Assembly: GCA_030340625.1 (NCBI GenBank)
Contig: JAOPHQ010002874.1
Coordinates: 131,484 to 195,483 of the forward strand
Length of the DNA stretch: 64,000 nt
Direction: 5' to 3'
Source: Merluccius polli
Taxonomy: Eukaryota; Chordata; Actinopteri; Gadiformes; Merlucciidae
The notes beneath the pieces are model-generated. The model did not search any database and was not told the DNA's origin. It saw only the letters and a program-made list of their open reading frames with translations. The number at the start of each line of letters is the position of its first letter. Position 1 is the first letter of the stretch. The position numbers and the translations under genes were made by a program. Shown here piece by piece: positions 1-10,259 of this stretch.

Positions 1-8
1 AGTACTCC

Positions 9-530
9 GTGGGGGAGCGGGAGGCGCTGGCCTGTGTCTGGGCGTGTGAGCGGTGGCACATGTTCCTGTATGGACGGCACTTTACCCTACGGACAGACCA
101 CCAGGCCCTAACAGCCCTGCTCACTACAGCGGGGTCAGGCCACAAACCGCTGAGGATTCACCGCTGGTCCGAAAGACTTCAACAATACAACTTCACCACG
201 CTGTTTACTCCTGGCAGGGACAATGTGGTGGCGGACTTGCTCTCCCGAGCCACCCCCAACCCTACACCAGATCCAGGCCCTGACACAGTCGAACCGGAGC
301 TCATCCTTATGCTCCACACCCGCTGCAGGCCGCAGTCTCGCTCCAGGACCTCCAACTCGCTTCTGCACAGGACCCCACGCTCTCCCAGGTCCGCACCTAC
401 ATCCGGGAGGGGTGGCCCCCTAAAGTCCCGGAGGAGCTTGCGCCTTTTCATCGGGTTAGGGATGACCTGTCCTGCTGGAACGACGTCTGCGTCGCTTGGG
501 GTCTCTGCACGGTTGTTCCCAGCACCCTGA
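9..530 (+). pseudogene. RNase H C-terminal part of Gypsy pol (partial, frameshifted)
   Basis: The first ~85 residues are recognisable as the end of a Ty3/Gypsy RNase H. They include the TDHQAL block with its catalytic Asp and end in VVADLLSR, the usual end of this domain (seen as ADxLSR in the family). The second half of the frame turns into low-complexity Pro/Ser/Arg text unlike pol, which fits a shift out of frame after about position 300. The true continuation leads to the integrase that becomes open again near 548. The start is artificial, since the gene begins upstream of the window. Confidence 0.8.
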
Positions 531-547
531 GGGCACGTATACTGTCT

Positions 548-1699
548 ATGGCACACGAGGGCCATCTGGGCATCGTGAAGGTGAAGCAACGTTGCAGGGG
601 CCTAGCGTGGTGGCCAGGCATTGACAGGGATATAGAGACTATGGTCAAGGACTGTACGGCCTGCCTTGTCAGCGGTAAGACTGGCCCGCCCCCGCACCCT
701 CCACTGCAACCCTTGCCATGGCCGCCCACACCTTGGGAACACATCCAAGTGGACATCTGCGGGGAGCTCCATGGCGTCCCACAGCATCAACGCTTCCTGG
801 TGGTAGCCTATGACCTCCATTCAAAGTGGCCAGAGGTGATCACGACAGGGTCCGTTACGACCCGAGTGGTCACAGATTTTCTGGCCTCTCTGTTTGCTCG
901 CTGGGGCGTCCCGAACGCCATCACTACGGATAATGGCCCGCAGTTCATCTCTGCAGAGTTTGCAGCCTTTGTGGAGGACAAGGGTATCAGGCATGTCCGC
1001 ACTGCCTTCTACCACCCGGAGGCCAACGGGGGGGTGGAACGGTTGAACCAGACGCTAAAAAACGGTATCAGGGCACACCTGGCGGATGGCCTTCCCTTCT
1101 TGGCGGCCTTACTTAGCACTCTACTGCACTACCGTGCAACGCCACACTCCACTACAGGCAGCTCTCCGGCCCTTTTGATGATGGGGCGTGAGCTGCAGCT
1201 TCCCCTGGATCGGCTGCGGCCTCCTGTGGTCGCTGCACCAGCAGCAACGCCCCACCAGAGCAACAGGATCGCAGATCGCCAGCGCCGCATGAAACAGCGG
1301 TTTGACAAGAGACGGAGGGTGAGACCACCTCCCTTCACAGTGCTAGACTGGGTCCGGGTTCGTCGGCCCAGTCGACATCACAAGCTACTCTCCTTCTGGT
1401 CCATGCCGATGCAAGTCACTGATCAGCTGGGGCCTGCCACCTTTCGCCTGACTGACGGATCACGGTGGCACGCAAGCCGGCTTCGAAAGGTGGCGCCGCC
1501 TGTTGTCCTGAACCCAGGGGCTGAAGCAGACTTGGACTTCGCGGCTGTGGACTTTGATCTTCCTGCTGAGCAGCCACCGGCTCCTGTCGGGTGCCCGCCT
1601 GAGGTGGCGGAACCTCTGGCGGATCCTGACGCCCGCCTGGCCCGGGCCCGGGCCCGGGTCAGGCCGAGGTACCTCGAAGACTATATCACAGACTTTTGA
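548..1699 (+). pseudogene. Ty3/Gypsy integrase
   Basis: An open frame of 383 codons covers most of an integrase. Residues ~4-42 hold the zinc-binding HHCC region (GHLG near the start, CTAC at the end). The catalytic core follows, with Asp in VDICGEL (~68-74), Asp in TTDNGPQF (~127-134) and Glu in EANGGVERLNQ (~158-168), so the D,D-35-E triad is visible. A basic GPY/F-like C-terminal region (WSMPMQVTDQLGPATFRL) precedes a Pro-rich tail with no chromodomain. The ATG at 548 is only the first Met of the open frame; the real protein would be the 3' part of a pol polyprotein. Function in the family: insertion of cDNA into host DNA. The core could still be intact, but the element is truncated and frameshifted upstream. 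Confidence 0.9.
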
Positions 1700-1860
1700 C
1701 ATTCGTGATTAGCGTTCCGAGCAGAGCCTGTCACGTGGCAGAATAATCCACATGGCTATGCTGGTAACTGGCAGTCTACCAGTTTACCTAGTTAGGTTGT
1801 GAGTTCAAGTACAAGCACAACATGTTGGGGTTCTGGGGTTTCCTGTGGGAGGGGGGAAAA

Positions 1861-2089
1861 TGTTGCGTATGACACACACACACACACGCACACATACACA
1901 CACACACACACACACAGTGTATGAGCCACACCAGGTGTGGCAGTAGTCACGACAGTACACAGCAGGGGTTTACGGCAGCGCCCCTAGTGTGGTTAAGAAG
2001 AAGTGTTGTGTTACCTGTGATGATGTGCTGAGCGCAATAAAACTGCAGCAACAAGAGACGACGTGGTCCGTGAGTTATTGAACATAACA
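1861..2089 (+). repeat. 3' LTR of the first Gypsy element
   Basis: The LTR is bounded by TGTTGCGTA and ...AACATAACA, giving short TG...CA inverted ends. A polypurine tract (GTGGGAGGGGGGAAAA) lies directly before it, as expected for plus-strand priming. It is about 229 bp and has a (CA)n run at ~1,871-1,916 and an AATAAA polyadenylation signal at ~2,036-2,041. No second copy is in the window, so the exact limits rest on the end motifs only. Confidence 0.75.
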
Positions 2090-3168
2090 GTACCGTCGCT
2101 TAAAACAACAAGCGCATCTTGCAGGCAGGCAAATTGTGAAAGGTCACAATTTGCCTATGACGTCACCCAGCGGCAGCAGCGCACTGAGCGCCGGTAAACG
2201 AGGCTACAAAGTACAAACTTTACTTCTATATTATTACTTTTAGACATTTTTATTTTCGAATATATTGATTCACATGTTAATGTTTAATTGTTCATGTGTA
2301 ATTTTACAAAGCATTGAAAATTTAAATGACCACTCAAAAGGGCACTTTGGTCCTTCAGAGGGAAAAGGGCAGGGGCTCGGGCACCCATAGCCCCCCCCTC
2401 TGCACGTGCCTGGACGTCACTTGTCTTTGTGAGGGTTTCCCTGGGGGATTCTTTGTGGTGTGGCCTGTGTGCGTCGTTTCTCTTGTGTCTGATAGTGGGA
2501 AATATGCATGTTTGTTTGGGAGTTCCGGGAGTTGAGTGTTTGGGGCTAAAATTTGTTTTGCAGGCAGTGAGAGGTTTGGTTTTTTTCTTGTTTGAACTGG
2601 AAATCAAGGTAAGGTAAGGGTGGTCTGGCGGGTATATTTAATTGATGTGATTGGGTGTTCCCCTGTCAGGTGCAGTGGCGTTACCTCTTTAGTTTTCGTC
2701 GTATTTATTTGTTAGTGTTGCAGTGACCGTGGTTAGAGCACCTTGTCTCGGGAGCACATCCATGGTTTAGGGTGGGTCGCCAGATTCTGGTTGCCTTCCC
2801 TGGCCACTGGGCTTTAGTACATAACTACCCACCACCAGTAACTGCATGAAGACTAGGGTTGAGCTTAGGTAGGTAGTTTGTGGTTGAGGCAGTTAGAGGG
2901 GCACACTCGCTTCCTGTTTATTCCCGTTTTGTATACCAAAATAGAATACACTGCACGGTTGCATTGATTTTCACACACCAGGTTAACATGAATATTGAGG
3001 CGTTCGTAAGGTTGGTGTGGTTTATTGTGGCTGATAGGAGGTTGATTAGTTTCCTGGAGGACATAGCTGGGTGGTACGCCATTTAGCCTGCCAGGGTTGG
3101 GCGGTTGTTTGTTCTTCTGGTCTGGTTGACTTCCTGTTATGTATTGACAACCGGTAAGAGAAGTGGTT
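2090..3168. other. Spacer and leader between the two Gypsy elements, no gene
   Basis: I see no convincing coding region here. A perfect 12-bp inverted repeat with a 4-base loop lies at 2,128-2,139 / 2,144-2,155 (arm GGCAAATTGTGA). The stretch from about 2,600 to 3,168 is probably the untranslated leader of the Gmr1-like element, because gag starts at 3,169. I could not match any part of it to the putative 3' LTR at 9,089-9,511, so the 5' LTR is absent, truncated or too diverged to see. Confidence 0.5.
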
Positions 3169-4506
3169 ATGGCTTCAGTAGAAGAGTTTGTAGAGAATCC
3201 TACACAGTTGTTAAAGGCCTTCAGCAAGGAGCAACTATTGAAGGTGGCAGAGCGTTTTGATGTGGAGTGCTCTAGGCAGTCGCGAAAATAAACCATTTTG
3301 TCTACTTTAAAGGCACAGTTGGATGAGAAGGAGGTGTTGCCAAAGGTAGAGGAGGGTTTCACTGAGAGCATATCCACAGAAGGGAGTGTGTCCTCCGGGC
3401 GGCCTCCTGATAGTCTTGGGGTGACCTTAACATTTGATCAGCAGAAGGAGTTGTTAATACTACAACATTGACAGTTGTTAGAATGGGAGGAACGTGCTAA
3501 AGAGCATGCTGTAGAACTGGAGAGGCTACGGCTAGATGTTCAGTTGCGTGACGCTGATCTCAGGCAGCAGCAGCATGCGTTGCAGCGTTACCGTCTAGAC
3601 CTGATAAACGAGGGAAAGCTTTTTGATCCAAATAACCAGTCGGTACCTGGGAATCTTTTTGATGTTGCTACTAGTTTAAGGTTGGTCCCAAAATGTTCAG
3701 AAGAGGATATTGACACTTTTTTTTTGTTATTTGAACGACTAGCTAAGACTAGGAAGTGGTCTGATCCTGAACAAACGCTGTTGTTACAATGTGTTCTAAC
3801 TGGTAAAGCCCAGGAAGCTGTCTCTGCGCTAAGTATGGCTGACAGTGAAAATTACAACAAAGTCAAGGCTGCAGTTTTGAAAGCGTATGAGTTAGTACCA
3901 GAGGCTTATAGGCAAAAGTTCAGAAAATCTACAAAGCATGAACGTATAACATATGTGGAGTTTGCCAGGGAGTTAACAACTATTTTTAATCGCTGGCGTG
4001 TGGCGGCTGAGGTAGAGACCTTCCCTCAGTTGTGTGAACTTATGTTGTTGGAACAATTCAAATAGACTCTTCCAGATTGCATTGTTACGTACCTCTTTGA
4101 GCGCCAGGTAAAGACCGTATCTGAGGCTGCAGTTCTGGCGGACGAATATTCCCTGACACACAAGCTACCTGTTTGCGGTCACAGAGGGACTTTTTCCAGT
4201 AGTCTGCAGTTAGATGGGTTAAAAAATGAATCAGGGACACGCTTGGAGAACATTTCCCAGTTTCGTCCTCAGCAAAACCAAAGCACGTCTTGTAACTATT
4301 GTTTAGGTCAAGGGCACTGGAAAAAGGAATGCCCTGTGCTGAAAGCAAAAAGCAAATTTCATCATGATAATCGTCCTGTAAAGCCAGGCGCGCTCGCGGT
4401 CTCAGTCTGTACATCTGAAAAAGCTGAAGCGATAGCTGCTGTTCAGTTGCATACGAAGTCTATTGAGACTGTCAGTCCTTGTGTTCCGGTGGTTGTTGGG
4501 TTAGCC
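3169..4506 (+). pseudogene. SCAN-like gag with CCHC zinc knuckle (broken)
   Basis: The frame starts at ATG 3,169 (MASVEEFVENP) and is broken by in-frame stops near 3,288, 3,471 and 4,063. The middle (3,475-4,065) begins with a charged heptad-like stretch and then a capsid region related to SCAN domains, with YRQKFRKSTK, FARELTTIFNRW and LCELMLLEQF as landmarks; this relation is from memory of the family, not a search. After the third stop, ADEYSLTH continues the SCAN-like fold. A CCHC knuckle (CNYCLGQGHWKKEC) lies at ~4,291-4,332 in the 4,243-4,554 frame. Role in the family: capsid assembly and nucleic-acid binding. A hAT element inserted at 4,507 cuts gag from the protease. Confidence 0.8.
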
Positions 4507-5256
4507 CAGGGGTTCCCAAACTTTTCCATGCCAAGGCCCCCCAAACAGCATTAGCTTCTGGCCGGAGACCCACAAACCCACCGACAATGCTACAAAATAT
4601 GTAAATAAACATCAACTTTTAGAATGTATTTTCTTACTTTTATTTACTATTCAATAATTATTACATTTGTTTAGCATAAGAAAATTATTAACGAACATCT
4701 TTTCAGCATATACAGAATACAGAATATACAGTATATTCGCATATACGCATTTCGGGCAATCATGGCCATTTTTCTGTAATGGCTGTAAAGCCATACTTAA
4801 TGTATGCTGCCTCATATTTTTGGTTTTTAGTTGGCCATGAGTTCTTAGGTTTTTTTGCAGCAGAGTCCTCCACGGCAAGGCTGTTGGTCTTCTCCTTCGG
4901 TCTATTTGTTGTCAAAAACCTGTCCATTTTGCGCTAGCTAGCTACACGCTAGCTTGAGGAGCAGAGCAGCTTGATAACAACGGCCAGGTCTACACAGATT
5001 ATGACGTCGGCATGCCGAACTTGCAGCTGAACTTGAGAATCCGACGATTACGGCAGTTTACGTGTTGTACGGTTCAGGACAAATTATTTATTTATTATTT
5101 ATTTTATTTTTTTATTATTATTTTTATTTTAAAAATAAAAAAATAAAAAATATATCTATTTTTTTTTTTCTCATCTTCCCTCCAATTTTTTGAGGTCCCC
5201 CTAGCGCCCCCTGGCCGCCCCCCAGGGGGCCACGGCCCCCACTTTGAAAACCACTG
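4507..5256. mobile_element. Non-autonomous hAT element inside the Gmr1-like gag-pro region
   Basis: The 750-bp insertion has terminal inverted repeats CAGGGGTTCCCAAACTTTT and (in the plus strand) ...CACTTTGAAAACCACTG. It is flanked by exact 8-bp direct repeats GGTTAGCC at 4,499-4,506 and 5,257-5,264, the hAT hallmark. The retroelement frame picks up on the other side. The minus strand around 4,650-4,930 looks like a decayed N-terminus of a BED-type hAT transposase (KYGFT and CPKC motifs), with frameshifts. It includes a (TTTATT)-rich tract at ~5,090-5,170. Non-autonomous today. Confidence 0.9.
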
Positions 5257-5834
5257 GGTTAGCCAATTAACCTAATTTGACATTGGTTGACCCAGGATAC
5301 CATCCATTTGTCTCAAATGGTTTTGTGTCCTTGGAGGGAAGTGATAAAAAAGTGCCTGTTAACATTCTCAGGGATTCAGGTGCGTTAGATTCTTTCATTT
5401 TAGAGTCTGTGTTGCCATTTTCCTCAGACAGTGATACTGGAGGTTGGACGGTAGTCAAGGGTATGGGTCTTAATGTTTTGACTGTCCCTATACATAACGT
5501 CAGTCTGTCTTCAAATCTGGTGAAAGGTGAAGTTTCACTTGGTGTGTGTCCGGAGTTGCCTGTGGAGGGAATACAGGTAATACTAGGAAATGACTTGGTT
5601 GGTGCACAGGTGTGGAGTGATTCGCCTCCTTCCCCTCTAGTTGCTTCAACTACTTCCGTTGGTGATGTAAGCCTTGGGAACCTGACAAAGTCATTGGTTG
5701 ATTCAGCCTGTGTGGTCACCAGGGCCCAAAGCCGTATTGATCCACTTTCTGAAAAGTGTGCTAAGGGGACAAGGAAAAAATCAAGTGTTTTCCATTACCT
5801 GACTGTCTGCTGTCTGTTACTCGCAGTGAGTTAA
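5257..5834 (+). pseudogene. Retroelement aspartic protease region
   Basis: The open frame at 5,277-5,834 contains VNILRDSGALDSFI, an Asp-Ser-Gly active-site motif followed by the hydrophobic strand typical of retroelement proteases. Further on, VILGNDLVGAQ matches the ILG(x)D flap/C-terminal block of the fold. An in-frame stop lies just after the hAT target duplication, near 5,270, so the link to gag is also broken by mutation. In the family this enzyme matures the gag-pol polyprotein. The frame ends at 5,834, before the integrase frame at 5,900, which suggests another frameshift. Confidence 0.75.
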
Positions 5835-5899
5835 GACAGGAGCAGGAAGAAGACCTCTCCCTGAAAGAACTGTTCCAGCAGGTCCGTCCATCTGATGAG

Positions 5900-7312
5900 T
5901 TGGAGAGTGCTGTTCCAGGGTACTTCCTCGAGGATGGTTTGTTGGTGAGAAAGTGGGTTCCTCAAAGTGACAGTTTTGTGGGGGATGCCATTTTTCAAGT
6001 TGTAGTTCCAACCAGACTAAGACCTGAAATTTTGCATACAGCTCATAATACAGCAGGACATTCAGGGGTTTTATTAACTGTGATGTGTTTAAGTACACTC
6101 TACCCTGCAGGTTATCCATTACGTAACATCACAACAAAGTCTATTGTCAAGGCATTATCCCAGTTCATTTCTGTCTTTGGTATTCCGAAGATTATTCAAA
6201 GTGATCAAGGAACAAATTTCACTTCAAACATGTTTTTGGAGATTCTAAAACAATTACATGTCAGTCATGCTCAATCCACCCCTTATCATCCCCAAAGCCA
6301 GGGAGCTATTGAGCACTTCCACCAGACCCTAAAATCTCTGTTACGCTCTTACTGTATCGAACTTAACTGTGACTGGGAAGAGGGGCTGCCTTGGTTTATG
6401 TTGGCTGCAAGAGAGGTTACGCAAGAAAGTACTGGGTTTAGCCCAAATGAGCTTGTGTTTGGACATACTGTACGTGGCCCACTTGCTGTCCTACAGGATG
6501 ATTGGAAGAAAACTCCTCCACCAGCAAAGTTGACTGATTATGTGAATGGTTTCAGAAGGCGATTGTATGCTGCGGGTGAACAGGCAAAAAGGAATCTTGT
6601 GAAATCTCAGAGAAAAATGAAAAAATTATTTGACCGTAGGACAGACAAGCGGGGTTTTGCTCCAGGGGATCAAGTGTTGATGCTGCTTCCTGTGGTGAGC
6701 TCCCCTTTTCATGCCAAGTTTGCAGGTCCCTATGAAATTCTTAGGAAAGTTTCGGATCAGAACTATGTGATTTCAACTCCAGATCGCAGGAGAAAAACAC
6801 AGCTTTGTCATGTAAATCTGTTGACGTCTTATCACTTGGCTTCTTCTGGGGGCCCTTCTACAGGGGAAGGGAGACCAGTGGCAGCTCCCATGGGAGATTT
6901 GTGCCGACTTAAGAACTCGGAGTCCCTCAGTAAATTGGACATGTTGCTTGATCATTTGTCTGGTTCCAGGAGGTTGCAGTCGAGTAAGCTGATATTGTCT
7001 TTCCCTTCCTTGTTTTCAGATACTCCTTCGCGTACTCACCTGATCGAACATGATATTGATATAGGAGATGAAAAACCTATTCGGCAACAGTTCTATCGTG
7101 TTTCACCAAGAAAACGTGATCAGCTGGAATCAGAAGTGAGGTACATGTTGGAACATGGCCTTGCAGTTCCATCAGGTTCAAGCTGGGCATCACCATGTTT
7201 GTTGGTGACTAAACCAGACCATACTTTTAGGCCATGTACTGACTTTCGCAAGGTTAACAAGATCACCAAACCAGACTCTTTTCCATTGCCCCGAATTGAT
7301 GATTGTGTAGAT
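5900..7312 (+). pseudogene. Integrase (internally deleted) fused in frame to the start of reverse transcriptase
   Basis: This is one long open frame. Residues ~50-58 (NTAGHSGV) begin the integrase zinc-binding region, but the text jumps directly to LLTVMCLSTLYPAGYPL of the catalytic core. The CxxC of the HHCC finger and the first catalytic Asp are therefore missing. The second Asp (QSDQGTNF) and the Glu (SQGAIEHFHQ) are present. A GPYEIL block marks the integrase C-terminal region. From about residue 365 the frame passes into RT, with VRYMLEHGLAVPSGSSW, SPCLLVTK and FRPCTDFRKVN. RT directly after integrase in one frame is the Gmr1 order. The frame is cut at 7,312 by a hAT insertion. Confidence 0.85.
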
Positions 7313-7901
7313 CAGGGGTCCCCAAACTTTTTCCTGTGAGGGCCACATAACTTTTCCCTTCTCTGATGGGGGCCGGGGTCAGTTTGTAACAGAAAAAGTG
7401 TGATGATCGCAGGGGTGCCTAAACGTAAACATTTATTGTTTTCCGGAAAGCCACACATAACCAAATATTAATAACCCTTTCCGGGATCTTCACAGAAAAA
7501 AAAGTCAGGAAATAAATTATAACACTATTAATGAAATAAATAACACAAGCGCACCCCCCCCCCCTCCCCGTCGGTCGTAGGTCCGGGGGGTGTGTTACGA
7601 TCGCGCGCACCCCCCCGTCGGTCGTAGGTCCGGGGGTGTGTTACGATCGCGCGCACCCCCCCGTCGGTCGTAGGTCCGGGGGTGTGTTACGATCGCGCCC
7701 CCCCCCCCCCGCCCCCGTCGACCGTCCTGCCAGAGAGATTTATCTTGCCTAGGGCGCTAAATTAGGTACAGCCGGGCCTGAGTCTAGGGTTCGCGTGGCC
7801 AGACTGAAAAAAAAACAAAAAAATCAATCATAATGCGTCTCTGGTATTGTTCAGGGAGGCGGGCCGTATCCGGTCCGCGGGCCGTAGTTTGGGGACGCCT
7901 G
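7313..7901. mobile_element. Non-autonomous hAT element inside the RT gene, carrying a GC-rich minisatellite
   Basis: This 589-bp element has ends CAGGGGTCCCCAAACT and (plus strand) AGTTTGGGGACGCCTG, flanked by exact 8-bp duplications GTGTAGAT at 7,305-7,312 and 7,902-7,909. The interrupted RT frame resumes right after the second duplication. The inside holds no transposase. It holds three tandem copies of a ~46-bp GC-rich unit at 7,551-7,700, which recurs in another hAT at 11,011-11,844. The insertion is younger than the retroelement it splits. Confidence 0.92.
7551..7700. repeat. Minisatellite, ~46-47 bp unit x 3, inside a hAT element
   Basis: The block GTCGGTCGTAGGTCCGGGG recurs starting at about 7,570, 7,617 and 7,663, that is every 46-47 bp, each time followed by GTGTGTTACGATCGCGC and a C-run. 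On the minus strand the unit shares the segments GTAACACACC and CGGACCTACGACCGAC with the repeat at 11,411-11,586. Confidence 0.9.
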
Positions 7902-8929
7902 GTGTAGATCAAGTTGGTTCGGCAAAACTTGTCAGTAAATTTGACCTTTTGAAGGGTTACTGGCAAGTGACTTTGTCCAAGCGTGCTCAGGAAGTCGTTT
8001 ATAACTCCTTCGGGCCTTTACTCATACAAAGTAATGCCATTTGGTCTACGAAACGCACCTGCCACTTTTCAAAGACTGATGAATAGAGTGGTTGCGGGTT
8101 TGGATGGCTGTGCAGTGTACTTAGATGATGTTGTCATCTATAGTGACACGTGGGAACAACATTTACAGCGCATAACAGCACTGTTTGACAGACTTGCATG
8201 CACCAAACTGACAGTGAATTTGGCAAAGTGTGAGTTCGCCAGGGCTACTGTGACTTACTTGGGTAAGGTAGTGGGCCAGGGTCAGGTCCGTCCAGTGAGA
8301 GCCAAGGTTCTGGCTATTGACCAGTTTCCCCCCCCCCGACAAATAAGGAGTTAATGCCGTTTTTGGGTATGGTGGGTTATTATAGCGCATTCTGTAGAAA
8401 CTTTTCTTCTGTAGCTGTGCCTCTTACAAACCTCCTCAGTACAAAAAAAAAGTTTGAGTGGTCACCGTTGTGTCAGCGTGCATTTCTAGAGGTCAAGGCT
8501 TTGATCTCCGCTGCCCCGGTCTTGGCTGCTCCTAGGATGAGAGAGCCATTTAAGTTGCAGGTGGATGCTAGCAAGTTCGGGGCCGGAGGGGTGTTGTTGC
8601 AGACTGGTGATGATGGAGTTGAGCATCCTGTCAGTTTCTTTTCTCGCAAGTTTAATTCTTATCAGTTTAACTACTCTACTGTTGAGAAGGAGGCGTTGAC
8701 TCTAATCTGGGCTTTGCAGCATTTTGAGGTGTATGTGGGGGGTGGAGTTGAACCTTTAGTAGTGTACACTGATCACAACCCCCTTACGTTCTTGCATTCC
8801 TTGCAAAATCCAAATCAGCGCCTCATGAGATGGTGTCTTTTTCTCCAACCATACACTCTAGACATTCGCCATGTAAAGGGTACAGAGAATGTTTTCGCTG
8901 ACACATTGTCTAGAGCTTTGCCATGTTAA
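7902..8929 (+). pseudogene. Reverse transcriptase palm and RNase H of the Gmr1-like element
   Basis: After the hAT the RT continues with KFDLLKGYWQV (catalytic Asp), then shifts frame near 8,000. It goes on with MPFGLRNAPATFQRLM and YLDDVVIYS, the YxDD active site with its two Asp residues. A second shift near 8,335-8,355 occurs at a short C-run. RNase H follows in the frame 8,354-8,929 with LQVDASKFGAGG (Asp), STVEKEALTL (Glu) and VVYTDHNPL (Asp), and ends FADTLSRALPC before a stop. No integrase follows RNase H, confirming that integrase is upstream in this element. Broken by two frameshifts and the hAT insertion. Confidence 0.9.
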
Positions 8930-9088
8930 AGGTGTCTCACTGTGTTGGTTTCCCTTCTTCCCTCTCAATTTGTTTTTCAGGGTACCGAGGTGGCTGAGCT
9001 GGGAAGTGGTGAAATGGGCTAAGCAGAGCACTGTTGATTGGTGCTGTTACGGACCTCTTCTTTATGGGGGGGGGGGGGGGGGGGGGGG

Positions 9089-9511
9089 TGTGAGGGCCCA
9101 CCAGGACACTTCCTATTGTTGCCATTGAAGGAGCCTGGGTGGGTCGTCAGAGGAAGTGATTTCACCTGAGAGATGGGAGGAGCCAACGGGGATAAAAGGG
9201 ATGGCCTCCCAGTCAGTTCTCTCTCTCTCTCTCTTGGACAGGCTCCACTCACCTGTCCAGGCTGCCTCATGGTTTTGGTTTTGGGTTCTTTCTTTTCATG
9301 GCACACAACACCTCGCATCTACACTTTTTCACTCATGCATACATGCAACTTCACCACTGATTGACTGATTAACACACCCCATTGTTTAGTTGGCTTGTTT
9401 TTGGCCTAAGTTGTTTGTGTTTGAGTTCTTTATAATACATTACTTTACTTTTGGCTTTCAACCCGTGTCTCCCTTCAAGTTTTGTCATGGCTTTAGAGCC
9501 AGGTCATGACA
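9089..9511 (+). repeat. Putative 3' LTR of the Gmr1-like element
   Basis: The segment starts TGTGAGGG directly after a 23-G purine run (9,066-9,088) that could serve as the polypurine tract. It ends ...GGTCATGACA, so it has TG...CA ends. It contains a TATA-like GATAAAAGG at ~9,191 and a (TC)n run at ~9,218-9,233. No second LTR copy is visible in the window, so the limits are an inference from position and end motifs. Confidence 0.45.
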
Positions 9512-10259
9512 CTCTTTAAATGGGGATATTTATTTTTCCAATGAAAAACTATTGGCAAGCCTCTCAAAGAAAAATAAAGGCCCCTTGAACTGATGCAAAT
9601 ACGCCGATGTGTGTAAGTCCCGGTAGTTTCTTTGCGGCTGGCTGTAAGTTACTAGCGTCTTTAGCAGCCCGGGCGTCCTCATATGCTTTCTATGTTTCAG
9701 GTGACTTATCAGGTTTGACGTATTGAAGCTAGTGCTACTTTTAACAGTTGTTACAAATAACAAGCGACCTGTCTTCTTCAGAAACTTTGAAAAAGTCCCA
9801 CACAATCGACGCCATGTTGTCTGTTTTCAAACGTAAGCACACTGTGCTGCATTCACAGCGTGACGGAAATTCCCCGTTCCCACGCTTGCTAGTCGTTCTT
9901 TCGGCCTTTTTAAGTTCATGTTTCTATTGTTTAAGTGTAATGTGTAGAAATACTGTGGATATCAATTCAAGTCAGCAACTACCAAAATGATGAACGAGTA
10001 ATGAGTTATTTTCCGTCATGAGGCAGAAAGAGTTTTTCTGATTATGCCAATGTCACTTGAACGCAGCATTCACTGCAGGCCATTTAGGTGTCCCAGTGGG
10101 AGCGGGGCACTGTTGCGCTGACAACATTATATATACTATTATAATGTTATTATAAATGTTAATATTATAATGTTATCGGGTCTATTCATCATGATATCGG
10201 ACTTATCGGAATGACGTAATCACTTATGTTATCGGCCCGATAATTATCATGCACCCCTA
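9512..10259 (-). mobile_element. Decayed hAT (BED-finger) transposon fragment
   Basis: On the minus strand the stretch begins TAGGGGTGCATGATAATTATCGGGCC, a terminal sequence seen in fish hAT repeats. It leads into text that decodes (minus strand, ~9,830-9,530) as a broken BED zinc-finger N-terminus, with SSTSFNTSNLISHLKHRKH as the clearest piece. Several frameshifts and stops are present. The other end could not be defined, so no target duplication is seen. Confidence 0.6.

Larger units (their letters stand above)
1..2089 (+). mobile_element. 3' part of a Ty3/Gypsy LTR retrotransposon
   Basis: The window opens inside the pol gene. Domains run in the usual Ty3/Gypsy order: end of RNase H, integrase, a purine-rich tract, then one LTR. 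The 5' half (5' LTR, gag, protease, reverse transcriptase) lies outside the window. The RNase H part and the integrase are in different frames, separated by a short region around 480-548, so this copy has at least one frameshift and is probably not active. It is more GC-rich than the flanking DNA. Because the other LTR is missing, LTR divergence and the target duplication cannot be checked. Confidence 0.9.
3169..9511 (+). mobile_element. Gmr1-like Ty3/Gypsy retroelement, integrase before RT, interrupted by two hATs
   Basis: Coding blocks in order are: SCAN-like gag with zinc knuckle (3,169-4,506), aspartic protease (5,257-5,834), integrase followed in the same frame by the start of reverse transcriptase (5,900-7,312), then the rest of RT and RNase H (7,902-8,929), and a putative LTR (9,089-9,511). 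Integrase upstream of RT is the diagnostic feature of Gmr1-type Gypsy elements, and SCAN domains are known to derive from Gmr1-like gag; both points are established for the family. The copy is dead: stop codons, frameshifts, an internal deletion in integrase and two hAT insertions. No 5' LTR was recognised. Confidence 0.85.
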
